Below the pieces are notes generated by a model that saw only the letters and a program-made list of their open reading frames with translations, had not been told where the DNA came from and ran no database searches. Made by a program: the position numbers and the translations under genes. From contig NZ_CH672387.1 of the NCBI RefSeq assembly GCF_000153465.1, positions 3,158,932 through 3,222,931 of the forward strand: 64,000 nt of DNA. Direction: 5' to 3'. Source of the stretch: Aurantimonas manganoxydans SI85-9A1. Lineage in GTDB: Bacteria > Pseudomonadota > Alphaproteobacteria > Rhizobiales > Rhizobiaceae. Of this stretch, positions 33,287 to 41,652 are shown one piece after another; position 1 is the stretch's first letter; each line of letters starts with the position of its first letter.

Positions 33287-33961
33287 TTGTCATCGTTCTC
33301 TGATCCCGAAGCGGTTGCGCGATATGCCGAAGGTCCGGTGCGGATGGTACCGGGCTTCCAGCACCTGCAACGCATGGCGGCGCTCCTTCTCGCGGAGCGA
33401 GTCGACGCCAACGGCCATGTGCTGGTTCTGGGAGCCGGTGGCGGGCTTGAGCTGAAGGCATTCGCCGAGTTCCAGCCCGGTTGGCGGTTGGATGGCGTCG
33501 ATCCCTCGGCGGAGATGCTGGGGCTGGCGAGACGGACCCTCGGCCCCCTCGCCTCGCAAGTCCGGCTGCATGAAGGCACCATCGACGTGGCGCCCGAGGG
33601 CCCTTTCGACGGTGCCACATGTCTGCTGACCCTGCACTTCCTGCCACGGGAGGAGCGCTTGCGGACCCTGATCGCCATCCGCAGGCGGCTCAGGCCCGGC
33701 GCTCCCTTCGTCGTTGCCTATCACAGCTTTCCGCAGGATCTGGAAGGCAAAGCGCTCTGGCTTGAGCGTTTTGCAGCCTTCGCCATCGCCTCCGGTATGC
33801 CGTCGGCGCAGATGCGGGGCGCAATCACGGCGATCGGCAATCGTCTGCCCGCCTTGTCGCCTGAGGAAGATGAAACTCTACTCCGGGATGCCGGCTTCGA
33901 GGATGTCGCTCTCTTCTACGCCGGGTTCACGTTCAGAGGCTGGGTCACCTACGGCCCGTGA
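33287..33961 (+). CDS. Class I SAM-dependent methyltransferase (second)
   Basis: 224 aa from a TTG start at 33287 with GGAG upstream. It carries HVLVLGAGGGLELKAF (motif I), GVDPSAEMLGLARR (acidic loop), FDGATCLLTLHFLP and LRPGAPFVVAYHSF. It belongs to a different subgroup from the preceding methyltransferase and is not a duplicate. 134 bp separates the two, with a 6-bp-stem hairpin at 33174-33189. A terminator follows directly. Confidence 0.85.
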   Translation: MSSFSDPEAVARYAEGPVRMVPGFQHLQRMAALLLAERVDANGHVLVLGAGGGLELKAFAEFQPGWRLDGVDPSAEMLGLARRTLGPLASQVRLHEGTIDVAPEGPFDGATCLLTLHFLPREERLRTLIAIRRRLRPGAPFVVAYHSFPQDLEGKALWLERFAAFAIASGMPSAQMRGAITAIGNRLPALSPEEDETLLRDAGFEDVALFYAGFTFRGWVTYGP

Positions 33962-33982
33962 CCCAGGGCTGCCCCGGGTTTT
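33961..33982 (+). terminator. Probable terminator of the Rrf2 operon
   Basis: Stem ACCC(A)GGG / CCCGGGT with a bulged A and a 4-nt loop, then TTTT, beginning on the last base of the stop codon. Confidence 0.5.
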
Positions 33983-34103
33983 CAGGTTCTCGGGCGGATC
34001 CACTCCATCAAGGGCATTACGGGCACGAAGCGCGACATCGCCCTGTCGACCTGCCTCGAACGGAAGCAACCGGATTGTGAGTGATCGAACCACTTGACCG
34101 AGA

Positions 34104-34994
34104 TCACAGGGCCTTCTTGAACCTCGACGATGCCCAGTCGAGAAACACGCGAAGCCGCGGCGCCAGTTGACGGTTTTGCGGGTAGAGGGCGGACAATGGC
34201 GTTGGCGACGGGGGGAAATCCGTCAGCACCTCCACCAATCGGCCTGACGCCAGGTCGTCGGCAAAGCGGTACCGCGGCGCCTGGACAAGGCCAAGGCCAA
34301 GGCGGGCGAGATCGGCCATTGCATCGGAATTGCTGACAATGACGCGGCTGGGCAGGCGCACAGGGCGGACAATGCCATCCATCGTGAACTCCAGCGGGAG
34401 GATGCCTCCGGTTCTCGATGAGACGAACCCGACTGTCTGGTGCCCATGCAGATCGTCGGGTGTGGCGGGCATGCCGTGGCGCTGGAGGTAGGTGGGGCTC
34501 GCTACGGTAATCTCTTCGATGGTGCCGAGGCTTCGCAGGATCAGCCGGCTGTCTTCGGGGTGTCCGGCGCGGATGACGCAGTCCACGCCCTCTCGTACGA
34601 GATCGACCAGTCGGTCGCCCTGACCGAGATGGAGATCTATCAGCGGATAGCGGTTCAGGAACTCCGGCAAGCCGGGAAGCAGGAACGTCCGCGTCAGACG
34701 ACTGTGGGCATCGACGCGCAACGTCCCACGCGGTTCCGCCCCGCGAAAGGCGCCCTCCGCCTCGTCGAGATCTGCGAGGATGGTGATGCAGCGACGATAG
34801 TAACTCTCCCCGTCAAGCGTCGGCGCAACGTGGCGCGTCGTCCTGTCGAGAAGCCGCGTGCCGAGATACGTCTCGAGGCTCTTCGTGGCTTCCGTCGCCG
34901 TCGACCGCGGCAGGCCGAGATCGCTGGCTGCCGACGTGAAGCTGCCACGCTCCACGATTCGAACGAAGAGGCGGATGCGGTCGAGATGATCCAT
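34104..34994 (-). CDS. LysR family transcriptional regulator
   Basis: 296 aa from ATG at 34994 (MDHLDRIRLFVRIVERGSF); upstream in-frame codons are not family-like. The winged HTH is residues about 3-60 (ASDLGLPRSTATEATKSLE), followed by a type-2 periplasmic-binding-like effector domain. The CrgA/PA0477-like start and the LRVFLDW C-terminus resemble LysRs next to SDR genes. It diverges from the SDR at 35098 with 103 bp between starts, so it probably controls the SDR and tautomerase. Confidence 0.92.
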   Translation of the reverse strand: MDHLDRIRLFVRIVERGSFTSAASDLGLPRSTATEATKSLETYLGTRLLDRTTRHVAPTLDGESYYRRCITILADLDEAEGAFRGAEPRGTLRVDAHSRLTRTFLLPGLPEFLNRYPLIDLHLGQGDRLVDLVREGVDCVIRAGHPEDSRLILRSLGTIEEITVASPTYLQRHGMPATPDDLHGHQTVGFVSSRTGGILPLEFTMDGIVRPVRLPSRVIVSNSDAMADLARLGLGLVQAPRYRFADDLASGRLVEVLTDFPPSPTPLSALYPQNRQLAPRLRVFLDWASSRFKKAL

Positions 34995-35097
34995 CCCGTA
35001 TTGTTCGCTCGATCCGAATGCACTTGGCAAGTTGCGGCTCATGATCGCCGAGCCTCGACCCGTTAGATCTTTGGTCGATGTCGAGGAGAACAAAGTG

Positions 35098-35838
35098 ATG
35101 AGCGAACTTGATCAACGTGTGGCCATCGTCACCGGAGCATCCCGGGGCATGGGGGCAGCCGCCGCAGGGCGACTGGCAAAGGGCGGCATTGCTGTCGTCG
35201 TCAACTATGCCCGCGCTCGCGTGGAGGCTGAGACCCTGGTCGGCCAGATCGAGGCAGCAGGCGGCCGCGCACTCGCCGTGCAGGCGGACATTGGCGAGCC
35301 GAGTGGAGTGCGCACCCTCTTTGATGCGGCCGAACAGATGTTCGGTGGTGTCGACATCCTCGTCAACAATGCCGGCATGATGAAGCTTGGGCGCCTGATT
35401 GAGGTCGAGGATGTCGACTTCGACGTTCAAGTGGCGCTGAACCTCGGCGGTGTCTTCAGGGGTATGCGAGAAGGCGCACGCCGTCTTCGGGATGGCGGGC
35501 GCATCGTCAGCATCTCCACCAGCGTCGTCGGACTCTACCAGCCCGGCTACGGCGTCTACGCCGCGACCAAGGCCGCGGTCGAAGCGATGACCCATGTTCT
35601 TGCAAAAGAGCTTGGTGGACGCGGCATCACCGTCAACGCCGTCGCACCCGGGCCCGTCGAGACGACGTTCTTCCTCGCAGGCAAGAGCGAGGAGCAGGTA
35701 CGGGCGATCGCGGGGGCAAATCCTTTTGGACGCCTCGGCCAGCCGGACGACATCGCCGATGTGGTTGCCTTCCTCGCCAGCCCGCAAGGCCGCTGGATCA
35801 GCGGCCAGATCATCCGCGCCAACGGCGGCGTCGTCTGA
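35098..35838 (+). CDS. SDR oxidoreductase
   Basis: 246-aa classical SDR, start at 35098 after GAGGAGA. Motifs TGASRGMG, NNAGMMK, SISTSVVG and catalytic YAATK are intact; the C-terminus (GRWISGQIIRANGGVV) is of the FabG-like tetramer type. Divergent from a LysR gene, and followed 119 bp later by a tautomerase gene. Substrate unknown. Confidence 0.93.
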   Translation: MSELDQRVAIVTGASRGMGAAAAGRLAKGGIAVVVNYARARVEAETLVGQIEAAGGRALAVQADIGEPSGVRTLFDAAEQMFGGVDILVNNAGMMKLGRLIEVEDVDFDVQVALNLGGVFRGMREGARRLRDGGRIVSISTSVVGLYQPGYGVYAATKAAVEAMTHVLAKELGGRGITVNAVAPGPVETTFFLAGKSEEQVRAIAGANPFGRLGQPDDIADVVAFLASPQGRWISGQIIRANGGVV

Positions 35839-35957
35839 CCGTTGCATTCGTCTGGCCGAGCCCCATCCGCGATTCCGGAGTGAAAGGGCGAACAGCCCGT
35901 TCCCAAGCCCCTGAACCCACGCGCTTCATCCGAAGCCAAACCCGAAAGGAAACTTCC

Positions 35958-36170
35958 ATGCCCTTCGCCAACATCAAGGTTCCCCAAGCAGCGTTGTCTT
36001 CCGCCCAGAAGGCGGAGATCGTGCACCGCGTGACCGACCTCTTCGTCGACTACTTCAGCGAAGCAGTGCGCCCCCACACGATGGTCCTCATCGAAGAAGT
36101 CCCGGATGGCGGCTACGGCCGGGCAGATGAGGTGTTCATCATTCCAGAAGCCTACCGAGCCGGCCACTAG
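35958..36170 (+). CDS. 4-oxalocrotonate tautomerase family protein
   Basis: 70-aa small tautomerase. The start at 35958 behind AAAGGAAA gives MPFANIKV, so Pro2 becomes the catalytic N-terminal proline after Met removal. Core features are LSSAQKAEIVHRVTDLF and the HTMVLIEEV strand. The TAG stop is made from the TA target of the IS630 insertion plus the first base of the element. The right flank of the element also begins G, so the stop was TAG before insertion and the protein is unaltered. Confidence 0.9.
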   Translation: MPFANIKVPQAALSSAQKAEIVHRVTDLFVDYFSEAVRPHTMVLIEEVPDGGYGRADEVFIIPEAYRAGH

Positions 36171-36180
36171 AGCGTCGGAC
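36170..36180 (+). repeat. IS630 left terminal inverted repeat
   Basis: GAGCGTCGGAC immediately after TA; identical on the opposite strand to 37211-37221. Confidence 0.9.
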
Positions 36181-36250
36181 TGAATCTCAGAATCCCCGGC
36201 CCGCTTCCCTTTAAGCCTTCACCGTGATTCCCTCGTGTTGGAGGTGGATC

Positions 36251-36640
36251 ATGAGCAAAAGCTATTCGATTGATCTGCGTGAACGGGTCGCCGGCTTCAT
36301 CGACAAGGGTCAGTCTCGTCGGGCGGCGGCTCGCCATTTTGGCGTTAGCGAGAGCTTTGCGATCAAGCTGGACCAGCGGCGGGTCCGGTCAGGATCGATC
36401 GCACCGCACAAGCAGGGCCGCCCTCGCGGTAGCGGAAAGCTGGAGGTGTTTGAGGCCTTCCTGATCGGCGCCGTCGAAGCCAAGCCCGACATCACCATGC
36501 CGGAACTGGCCGCGCTGCTGATGGAGGTGCACAGCGTGACCGCCGCCCCGGCGGTGCTGTCGCGCTTTCTGTGCCGGCGCGGCTTCACATATAAAAAAAT
36601 GCCTGATGGCGTCGGAATGCGCACGCGCCGGCGTGCGTGA
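36251..36640 (+). CDS. IS630 transposase, N-terminal frame
   Basis: DNA-binding part (129 aa from ATG at 36251, after GGAGGTGG). It contains the homeodomain-like HTH ([17 protein letters not shown], then [19 protein letters not shown]) and a second HTH. The frame crosses an A7 run (36593-36599, coding YKK) and then diverges into unrelated residues. In complete IS630 transposases the text continues YKK-x-LMASE, which is found in the next frame. Joining them needs a +1 (or -2) slip at A7, or the element has gained a base there. Confidence 0.88.
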   Translation: MSKSYSIDLRERVAGFIDKGQSRRAAARHFGVSESFAIKLDQRRVRSGSIAPHKQGRPRGSGKLEVFEAFLIGAVEAKPDITMPELAALLMEVHSVTAAPAVLSRFLCRRGFTYKKMPDGVGMRTRRRA

Positions 36641-37208
36641 GGAGCGCCGGGTCTGGAAGACCAAGCGCCAGCCCCGGATGCGATTGGCGCCGCAGCGTCT
36701 GGTGTTCATCGACGAGACGTCGGTGACGACCAAGATGGCCCGGCTGCGCGGCCGTAGCCGGCGCGGCCGGAGACTGCGCGCCGACGCACCCTTCGGCCAC
36801 TGGGGCACCCAGACCTTCATTGCCGGCCTGCGCTGCCACGAACTAACCGCACCCTGGGTCATCGACCGGCCGCTCAACCGATCCGCCTTCGACACCTACA
36901 TCGAGACCCAGCTCGCGCCGACGCTGCGCAAAGGCGACATCGTCATTCTCGACAATCTTGCTGTCCACAAAAGTCAGCGGGCGGCCGAGTGCCTTCGACG
37001 AAGAGGCGCCTGGTTCCTATTCCTGCCACCCTATTCGCCGGATCTGAACCCGATCGAGATGGCGTTCTCAAAGCTGAAGGCACATCTGCGCAAGGCTGCC
37101 GCCAGAACATTCGACGATCTCTGGAAGGCCATCGGCGATATCTGCGGCCTCTTTGAACCAGAAGAGTGCTGGAACTACCTCAAGGCCGCGGGATATGCGT
37201 CTGATTAA
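36606..37208 (+). CDS. IS630 transposase, catalytic frame
   Basis: DDE part of the transposase. Catalytic Asp in VFIDETS, second Asp in [11 protein letters not shown], and Glu in [14 protein letters not shown]; the C-terminus [14 protein letters not shown] is the family ending. This frame is open across the A7 run, so the fused product would be about 319 aa, normal for IS630. It is unlikely to be translated alone, because the ATG at 36606 has no convincing ribosome-binding site. Confidence 0.9.
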   Translation: MASECARAGVREERRVWKTKRQPRMRLAPQRLVFIDETSVTTKMARLRGRSRRGRRLRADAPFGHWGTQTFIAGLRCHELTAPWVIDRPLNRSAFDTYIETQLAPTLRKGDIVILDNLAVHKSQRAAECLRRRGAWFLFLPPYSPDLNPIEMAFSKLKAHLRKAAARTFDDLWKAIGDICGLFEPEECWNYLKAAGYASD

Positions 37209-37210
37209 GC

Positions 37211-37221
37211 GTCCGACGCTC
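37211..37221 (-). repeat. IS630 right terminal inverted repeat
   Basis: GTCCGACGCTC immediately before TA; the perfect complement of the left end. Confidence 0.9.
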
Positions 37222-37376
37222 TAGCCCGAATTGTATGACCATCCCAGATGGGGATCCTTGCCGATCCGGTTGTAAATGGTCATCCAACGCCAACGCATTC
37301 CCGGCGGACGCGCGCCGACATCAAGCATCGAGCGGTGGGCGCGCAGATAGGCGGCATGAGGTAGCAGAAGCCACAT
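37221..37376 (-). CDS. Short unidentified protein or gene 3' remnant next to IS630
   Basis: From ATG at 37376 the minus strand encodes 51 aa with real-protein texture (MWLLLPHAAYLRAH, RPPGMRWRWMTIYNRIGK, DPHLGWSYNSG), rich in Trp/Tyr. The frame is open for about 24 more codons upstream, without another ATG, to a stop near 37450, suggesting the 3' end of a larger gene whose front was lost. Its TAG stop lies on the CTA at 37221-37223, the IS630 junction. It is in the same direction as, and downstream of, dhaL. Family not recognised. Confidence 0.35.
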   Translation of the reverse strand: MWLLLPHAAYLRAHRSMLDVGARPPGMRWRWMTIYNRIGKDPHLGWSYNSG

Positions 37377-37477
37377 GATCGGCGGCTCGTTTCCGCAGCC
37401 GTTCGTTCGTTTCCGTGTCTCGGAGGCTGCATCAGGTCCCTGCGAGCATCAGCCCGGCTCACTCGGGAAGAAGCGCA

Positions 37478-38086
37478 TCAACACTCCTCGGCTGTAGCGG
37501 CTTCGATGATCCGCAAGAGTGCGAGTTGCCCCGGGTCATCCAACTCGGCGCTCTTTTCCGCGAACATCCTGGCGCGGCCGAGCTTGCATGGCCTGCCGCG
37601 GAAATCATGCAACGTGTCTTTGGCTGCGTCCAACGCGGCCCTGGCCATTAGGTCCGGTGGCACCCCGTCGAGGGCCCTGGCGACGCGATCGAGGCTGTCG
37701 AGGACCGTCTTGTCTCCCAGATTGCCCTTCCCCCGCGCCATCATCGCGTCCCTCGCCGCGGCGATCAGTCCGGCCAGGTCTTCGGGCTCGATGGCATGCG
37801 AGCCCTTTGCAGATTTGGCCGCAGCCATGAACCCCGTCGCGAGAAGGGTACCGTAGGACGAGGCCGACACGCGCTGAAATGCCTTTGCGCATTCCAGCAA
37901 CGCCATGCCCATGTCCTCCGGCAACGTCGCCTCGGCCGCCTCCGCGAAGCCTCGGGATACGGTGATGCCGAGGTCGCCATCACCCAACTGACCATCGGCA
38001 GCGTTGAGCTCGTCCGCAAAGGCTGCCGCCTTCGTCGCCACGCGCGTCAGCGCAGCGTGCATAACGCCCCGGTCGATCTGCGTCAT
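37478..38086 (-). CDS. dhaL: Dihydroxyacetone kinase subunit DhaL-like
   Basis: Nucleotide-binding subunit of a two-component ketose/triose kinase. The start at 38086 follows GAGGAGG. The Mg-ADP motif DGQLGDGDLGITVSRG is near residue 30 and GDKTVLDSL near residue 125; the all-helical DhaL barrel accounts for the whole 202 aa. It lies 10 bp after dhaK and ends the minus-strand operon. No DhaM phosphotransfer gene is present in the window, so whether ATP or a PTS protein is the phosphate donor is not settled. Confidence 0.93.
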   Translation of the reverse strand: MTQIDRGVMHAALTRVATKAAAFADELNAADGQLGDGDLGITVSRGFAEAAEATLPEDMGMALLECAKAFQRVSASSYGTLLATGFMAAAKSAKGSHAIEPEDLAGLIAAARDAMMARGKGNLGDKTVLDSLDRVARALDGVPPDLMARAALDAAKDTLHDFRGRPCKLGRARMFAEKSAELDDPGQLALLRIIEAATAEEC

Positions 38087-38096
38087 GGCATCCTCC

Positions 38097-39092
38097 TCAG
38101 ACTTGCCAGTATGCACAGGCCGCCGGCGCCTTCAGATACCGTTCGAGTTCCTCGTCCAGCGCCAGGGTCGTGATCGTTGCGCCGGTCATCTCCATCGAAG
38201 TCGCATAGCGTCCGACCAGCGGCATGACGATCTCCGCGCCCAGATCATCGAAGCGCTGCTTCACCCGCCGGTACATGATGTAGAGTTCCTCCAGCGGCGT
38301 GGCGCCCAGCGAGTTCACCAATACGGACAAACGATCGCCCTTGCCGAACTCATGATCCGCCAGGATGCGATCGATCATTTCGTCGGTGATCGCATCAGCC
38401 GGTTTGAGCTTGTCGCGCCAGATACCTGGCTCGCCATGGATGCCCATTCCCATTTCCATCTCGTCCTCGCCGATCGCGAAGGTGGCCTTCCCGGCCTGGG
38501 GCACGATGCAGGGGCTGAGCGCCATGCCGATGGAACGACAGGAATCGGCCGCCTTCTGCGCGATCCGAGTGACCTCGCCGAGGTCGGCCCTCGTATCCGC
38601 GGCGGCGCCGGCGATCTTGAAAGCGTAGACCATTCCCGCGACACCCCGGCGTTTCTCGGCCTCCTGCTTCGGTGCCGAGACAACGTCGTCAGCCAACAAT
38701 ACCGTGGCGGTTGCGATATCGTCTTCCATCTCGACCATCTCGCCGGCCATGTCGAAATTCATGACATCGCCGCCGTAATTGCCATAGAGCCGCAGGACAC
38801 CGGCTCCGCCATTCGCATGCCGGATGGCGCTCGCCATCTGTTCGGCCGAGGGAGACGCAAAGACATCTCCGACCGCGCAGGCATCGAGAAAGCCCGGGCC
38901 GACATAACCGGTGAATATCGGCAGATGGCCGGAGCCGCCCCCCGTGACGATCCCCACCTTTCCCTGGACCGAGCCGCCCGCGCGGACGATGACCCGCCGA
39001 TCCGGCTGCTCGTAATATTCCGGATGTGCCGCGGTGAAGCCCGACAGCATCTCGTCGACATAGGATTCGGGCTGATTGAGGATCTTCTTCAA
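38097..39092 (-). CDS. dhaK: Dihydroxyacetone kinase subunit DhaK-like
   Basis: Substrate-binding subunit, 331 aa, starting at TTG (39092) with GGGAGGGAGA upstream. It has TGGGSGH (residues 50-56) and the catalytic His219 in GIHGEPG that binds the substrate carbonyl covalently. Known members phosphorylate dihydroxyacetone or tetruloses such as erythrulose. Membership of a sugar/polyol ABC operon with a second (FGGY) kinase argues for a ketose intermediate made by the pathway rather than free dihydroxyacetone (inference). Confidence 0.93.
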   Translation of the reverse strand: MKKILNQPESYVDEMLSGFTAAHPEYYEQPDRRVIVRAGGSVQGKVGIVTGGGSGHLPIFTGYVGPGFLDACAVGDVFASPSAEQMASAIRHANGGAGVLRLYGNYGGDVMNFDMAGEMVEMEDDIATATVLLADDVVSAPKQEAEKRRGVAGMVYAFKIAGAAADTRADLGEVTRIAQKAADSCRSIGMALSPCIVPQAGKATFAIGEDEMEMGMGIHGEPGIWRDKLKPADAITDEMIDRILADHEFGKGDRLSVLVNSLGATPLEELYIMYRRVKQRFDDLGAEIVMPLVGRYATSMEMTGATITTLALDEELERYLKAPAACAYWQV

Positions 39093-39121
39093 GGCTTCGT
39101 CTCCCTCCCTGGAGCGTTGGC

Positions 39122-40135
39122 TCAGACGGCGGCTCGAGCAAGGCGCTCGCGGTGTTTGGCGAAACGGTCGATCACGATCGGCAGTCCGGTGCCGAGGATG
39201 ATCAGGATACCGACCACGACCTTCTGCCAGTAGGACGGAACGCCGGCACTGATCAGCGATGTGTTGATCATGGTGATCACCAGAGCACCAAGCAACGTGC
39301 CCACGACGGTTCCATGCCCGCCGCTGATCCGGGCTCCGCCCAGAACCACGGCTGCGATGACATTCAGCTCGATACCGACGAGATCGAAGGGATTGGCCAT
39401 GCGTGAGAGCGTCATGTGCGTCATGCCGGCCAAGCCCGCGATCGTGCCGGCGATGACGTAGATCCAGATCTTCACACGCGACACGTTGATCCCGATCCGA
39501 CGCGCGCCCTCCTCCGAGCCGCCGATCGCATAGATGGTACGACCAAACCGCGTGAGATTCATCAGGACCCCCACGGCGAGCGCCGCAAGGATGAGCACGA
39601 CGAAGGACAGCGGCAACGAGACCAACTGTCCGACCGCATTTTCCATGCGGACGATCATCGTCCGGGCAAAAGAGATTACGTTGCGCGGGACAGTCGTGAT
39701 GTAGGTCGTCCCGACAAAGGTCAGAAGCGCACCGCGAAACAGGCTCAGGGTCCCGAGCGTGACGATCAGAGTCGGAAGCCCGAGACCACCGATAAGCAAG
39801 CCGTTGACGAGGCCTAGGGACGCGCCGATCAGGGCGCTGATCACGAACAAGCCGAGCACCGGCATCGGGATGTCGATCCCGAGTACCAGGGTCATCGTCG
39901 TGTACATCGCGAAGGCACCGATGGCGGTGAAAGAGACGTCGATCCCGCCGGAGGCCAGCACCATCATCACGCCGAGGGCGAAAATGCCGGTGACCAGCGA
40001 GTTGCGCATCAGATCGACCAGCGTCGCCAGCGACAGGAAATCGGGATTGAAGCCGCCGATGACGAGCGCGAACAGGATCGCGGCGATCAACACCACGCCT
40101 TGCGGCGAAGCCAGTGCGTTCGATACCAGCCGCAT
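39122..40135 (-). CDS. Sugar ABC permease (RbsC family), permease 2
   Basis: 337-aa membrane subunit with about ten hydrophobic helices. Family motifs are MMVLASGGIDVSFTAIGAFAMY near residue 58, TLGTLSLFRGALLTFVG near residue 127, and the coupling loop GRTIYAIGGSEEGARRIGINV; the C-terminal GGARISGGHGTVVGTLLGALV is typical. It overlaps the ATPase stop by 1 bp (ATGA arrangement). The operon has a second, different RbsC-like permease at 45325-46323, as in AI-2 (LsrC/LsrD) and rhamnose-type systems that use a heterodimer. Confidence 0.93.
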   Translation of the reverse strand: MRLVSNALASPQGVVLIAAILFALVIGGFNPDFLSLATLVDLMRNSLVTGIFALGVMMVLASGGIDVSFTAIGAFAMYTTMTLVLGIDIPMPVLGLFVISALIGASLGLVNGLLIGGLGLPTLIVTLGTLSLFRGALLTFVGTTYITTVPRNVISFARTMIVRMENAVGQLVSLPLSFVVLILAALAVGVLMNLTRFGRTIYAIGGSEEGARRIGINVSRVKIWIYVIAGTIAGLAGMTHMTLSRMANPFDLVGIELNVIAAVVLGGARISGGHGTVVGTLLGALVITMINTSLISAGVPSYWQKVVVGILIILGTGLPIVIDRFAKHRERLARAAV

Positions 40136-41622
40136 CAGGCCTGCACCTCCTTCGTCACTTCGGCATTGAGGCGGTCCTCATCGACGGTGGCCGCGTCGAA
40201 ACGAGCGGTGATCCTGCCCTTGACCATCACCAGGATGCGATCGGAAAGGGCCAGCGCCTCACCGATGTCGTCGGTGATCACCATCACCGCCATTCCGCTG
40301 CGGCTGAGCGAGAGCAGGATTTCGTGGATCTCCCGCTTCGAGCCGATATCGACCCCGACCGTGGGTCCGTTGAGGATCATCAGCCGCGGGGTGCGTTCCA
40401 TCCAACGTGCGAGCACGACGCGCTGCTGGTTGCCGCCGGACAGGGTGGCCACGGTCGGCTCGACCCCCTGGGTCTTGATCCGCAGCTTTTCGACGGCTGC
40501 GCGGGCGCGCTGGCGCAATCCCCTGCGCGAAACGAAGATATTGTCCTCCAGAGTCGCGACGGTGATATTGTCGGCGATAGATTGGTCCAGAAACAGGCCT
40601 TCCGTCAGCCGATCCTCGGGCACATAAGCGATGCCTGCAGCCATGGCATCGCGCGGGCCTGAGAAGGCTGTGGGCATTCCATCGACAACGATGTCGCCCT
40701 CGTCCGGCGACAGCATGCCGAAGAGCGACAGCGACAGCTCTGTCCGACCCGAGCCCAGCAACCCGACCAGAGATACGATCTCTCCGGGCTTCAGCTCCAG
40801 ATCGACATCGGCATACTCGCCCTTGCGCGAAAGGTTGCGCGCCGACAGGAAGACCGGTGCATCCCTGACCGGCTCTCGCTCCATGCGTTGTGTCTCGACC
40901 TTGCGCCCGGTCATGTCCCGTCCGAGCCGCGTGGCGTCGAAGGCACCGACCGGGCCTTCCGACACGATGCGTCCGTCCCGCAACACCGTGATCGTGTCAC
41001 AGAAGGCGAAGACCTCCTCGGTCTTGTGGCTGACGAAGAGGAACGCAACCCCGTCCGCCTTGAGCGACGTGATGATCTCGGACAAGCGCCGCACCTCGCT
41101 GCGGGTCAGCGCGGTCGTCGGCTCGTCCATCACGATTATCCGCGCTTCGTTGGCCAGCGCGCGGGCAATCGCGACCAGTTGCTTGGACGCGACAGGCAGC
41201 AACTCAACGAGCATCGCCGGATCGAGCTCGACTCCCATGCGGGCCAACGTATCGACCGCGATGCGGCGGTCAGCCCCGGCGCGGTGCCAGCGCTCGCCGG
41301 ATGCGGCGGCGCGCAGGAAGGCAATATTCTCGGCCACCGTCAGGTTCGGGAACAACGAGAAATCCTGGTAGATCACCGACAGCCCGGCCGCGATCGCTTC
41401 CGTTGAATCGCCGTGCATCCTGCGGCCAGCGATCGTCACCTCGCCCGCGTCAGCCGCTACAATGCCGGACAGAATCTTGATGAGCGTCGATTTTCCGGAG
41501 CCATTTTCGCCGGCGATACAGCGCACTTCCCCCCGTTCGAGACGAAGCCCCACATCTTCCAGCACGCGTACCGGTCCATACGCCTTGCTGATTCCGGTCA
41601 TCGACAGGAGGGGGTCGGCCAT
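40135..41622 (-). CDS. Sugar ABC ATPase (RbsA family, duplicated)
   Basis: 495-aa protein of two fused ABC domains. The first has GENGSGKST (residues about 38-46), Q-loop YQDFSLFPNLT, Walker B with IVMDEPTTAL and a weak signature (LPVASKQLVAIA). The second has the degenerate P-loop GLLGSGRTEL usual in RbsA proteins, a good LSGGNQQRV signature, and LNGPTVGVD in place of the usual DEPT. It energises both permeases of the operon. Separated from the binding-protein gene by 65 bp with a 12-bp hairpin. Confidence 0.93.
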   Translation of the reverse strand: MADPLLSMTGISKAYGPVRVLEDVGLRLERGEVRCIAGENGSGKSTLIKILSGIVAADAGEVTIAGRRMHGDSTEAIAAGLSVIYQDFSLFPNLTVAENIAFLRAAASGERWHRAGADRRIAVDTLARMGVELDPAMLVELLPVASKQLVAIARALANEARIIVMDEPTTALTRSEVRRLSEIITSLKADGVAFLFVSHKTEEVFAFCDTITVLRDGRIVSEGPVGAFDATRLGRDMTGRKVETQRMEREPVRDAPVFLSARNLSRKGEYADVDLELKPGEIVSLVGLLGSGRTELSLSLFGMLSPDEGDIVVDGMPTAFSGPRDAMAAGIAYVPEDRLTEGLFLDQSIADNITVATLEDNIFVSRRGLRQRARAAVEKLRIKTQGVEPTVATLSGGNQQRVVLARWMERTPRLMILNGPTVGVDIGSKREIHEILLSLSRSGMAVMVITDDIGEALALSDRILVMVKGRITARFDAATVDEDRLNAEVTKEVQA

Positions 41623-41652
41623 CGCAGATCACGCTCGCATACACGTTCAGAG

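Larger units (their letters stand above)
36170..37221 (+). mobile_element. IS630-family insertion sequence
   Basis: 1052-bp element bounded by perfect 11-bp terminal repeats (GAGCGTCGGAC at 36170-36180 and its complement at 37211-37221); the similarity resumes at TCAGA a few bases further in. It is flanked on both sides by TA (36168-36169 and 37222-37223), the target duplication of the IS630/Tc1 superfamily. It contains two overlapping transposase frames in plus orientation. Ends and both catalytic halves look intact, suggesting recent arrival. Confidence 0.93.
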
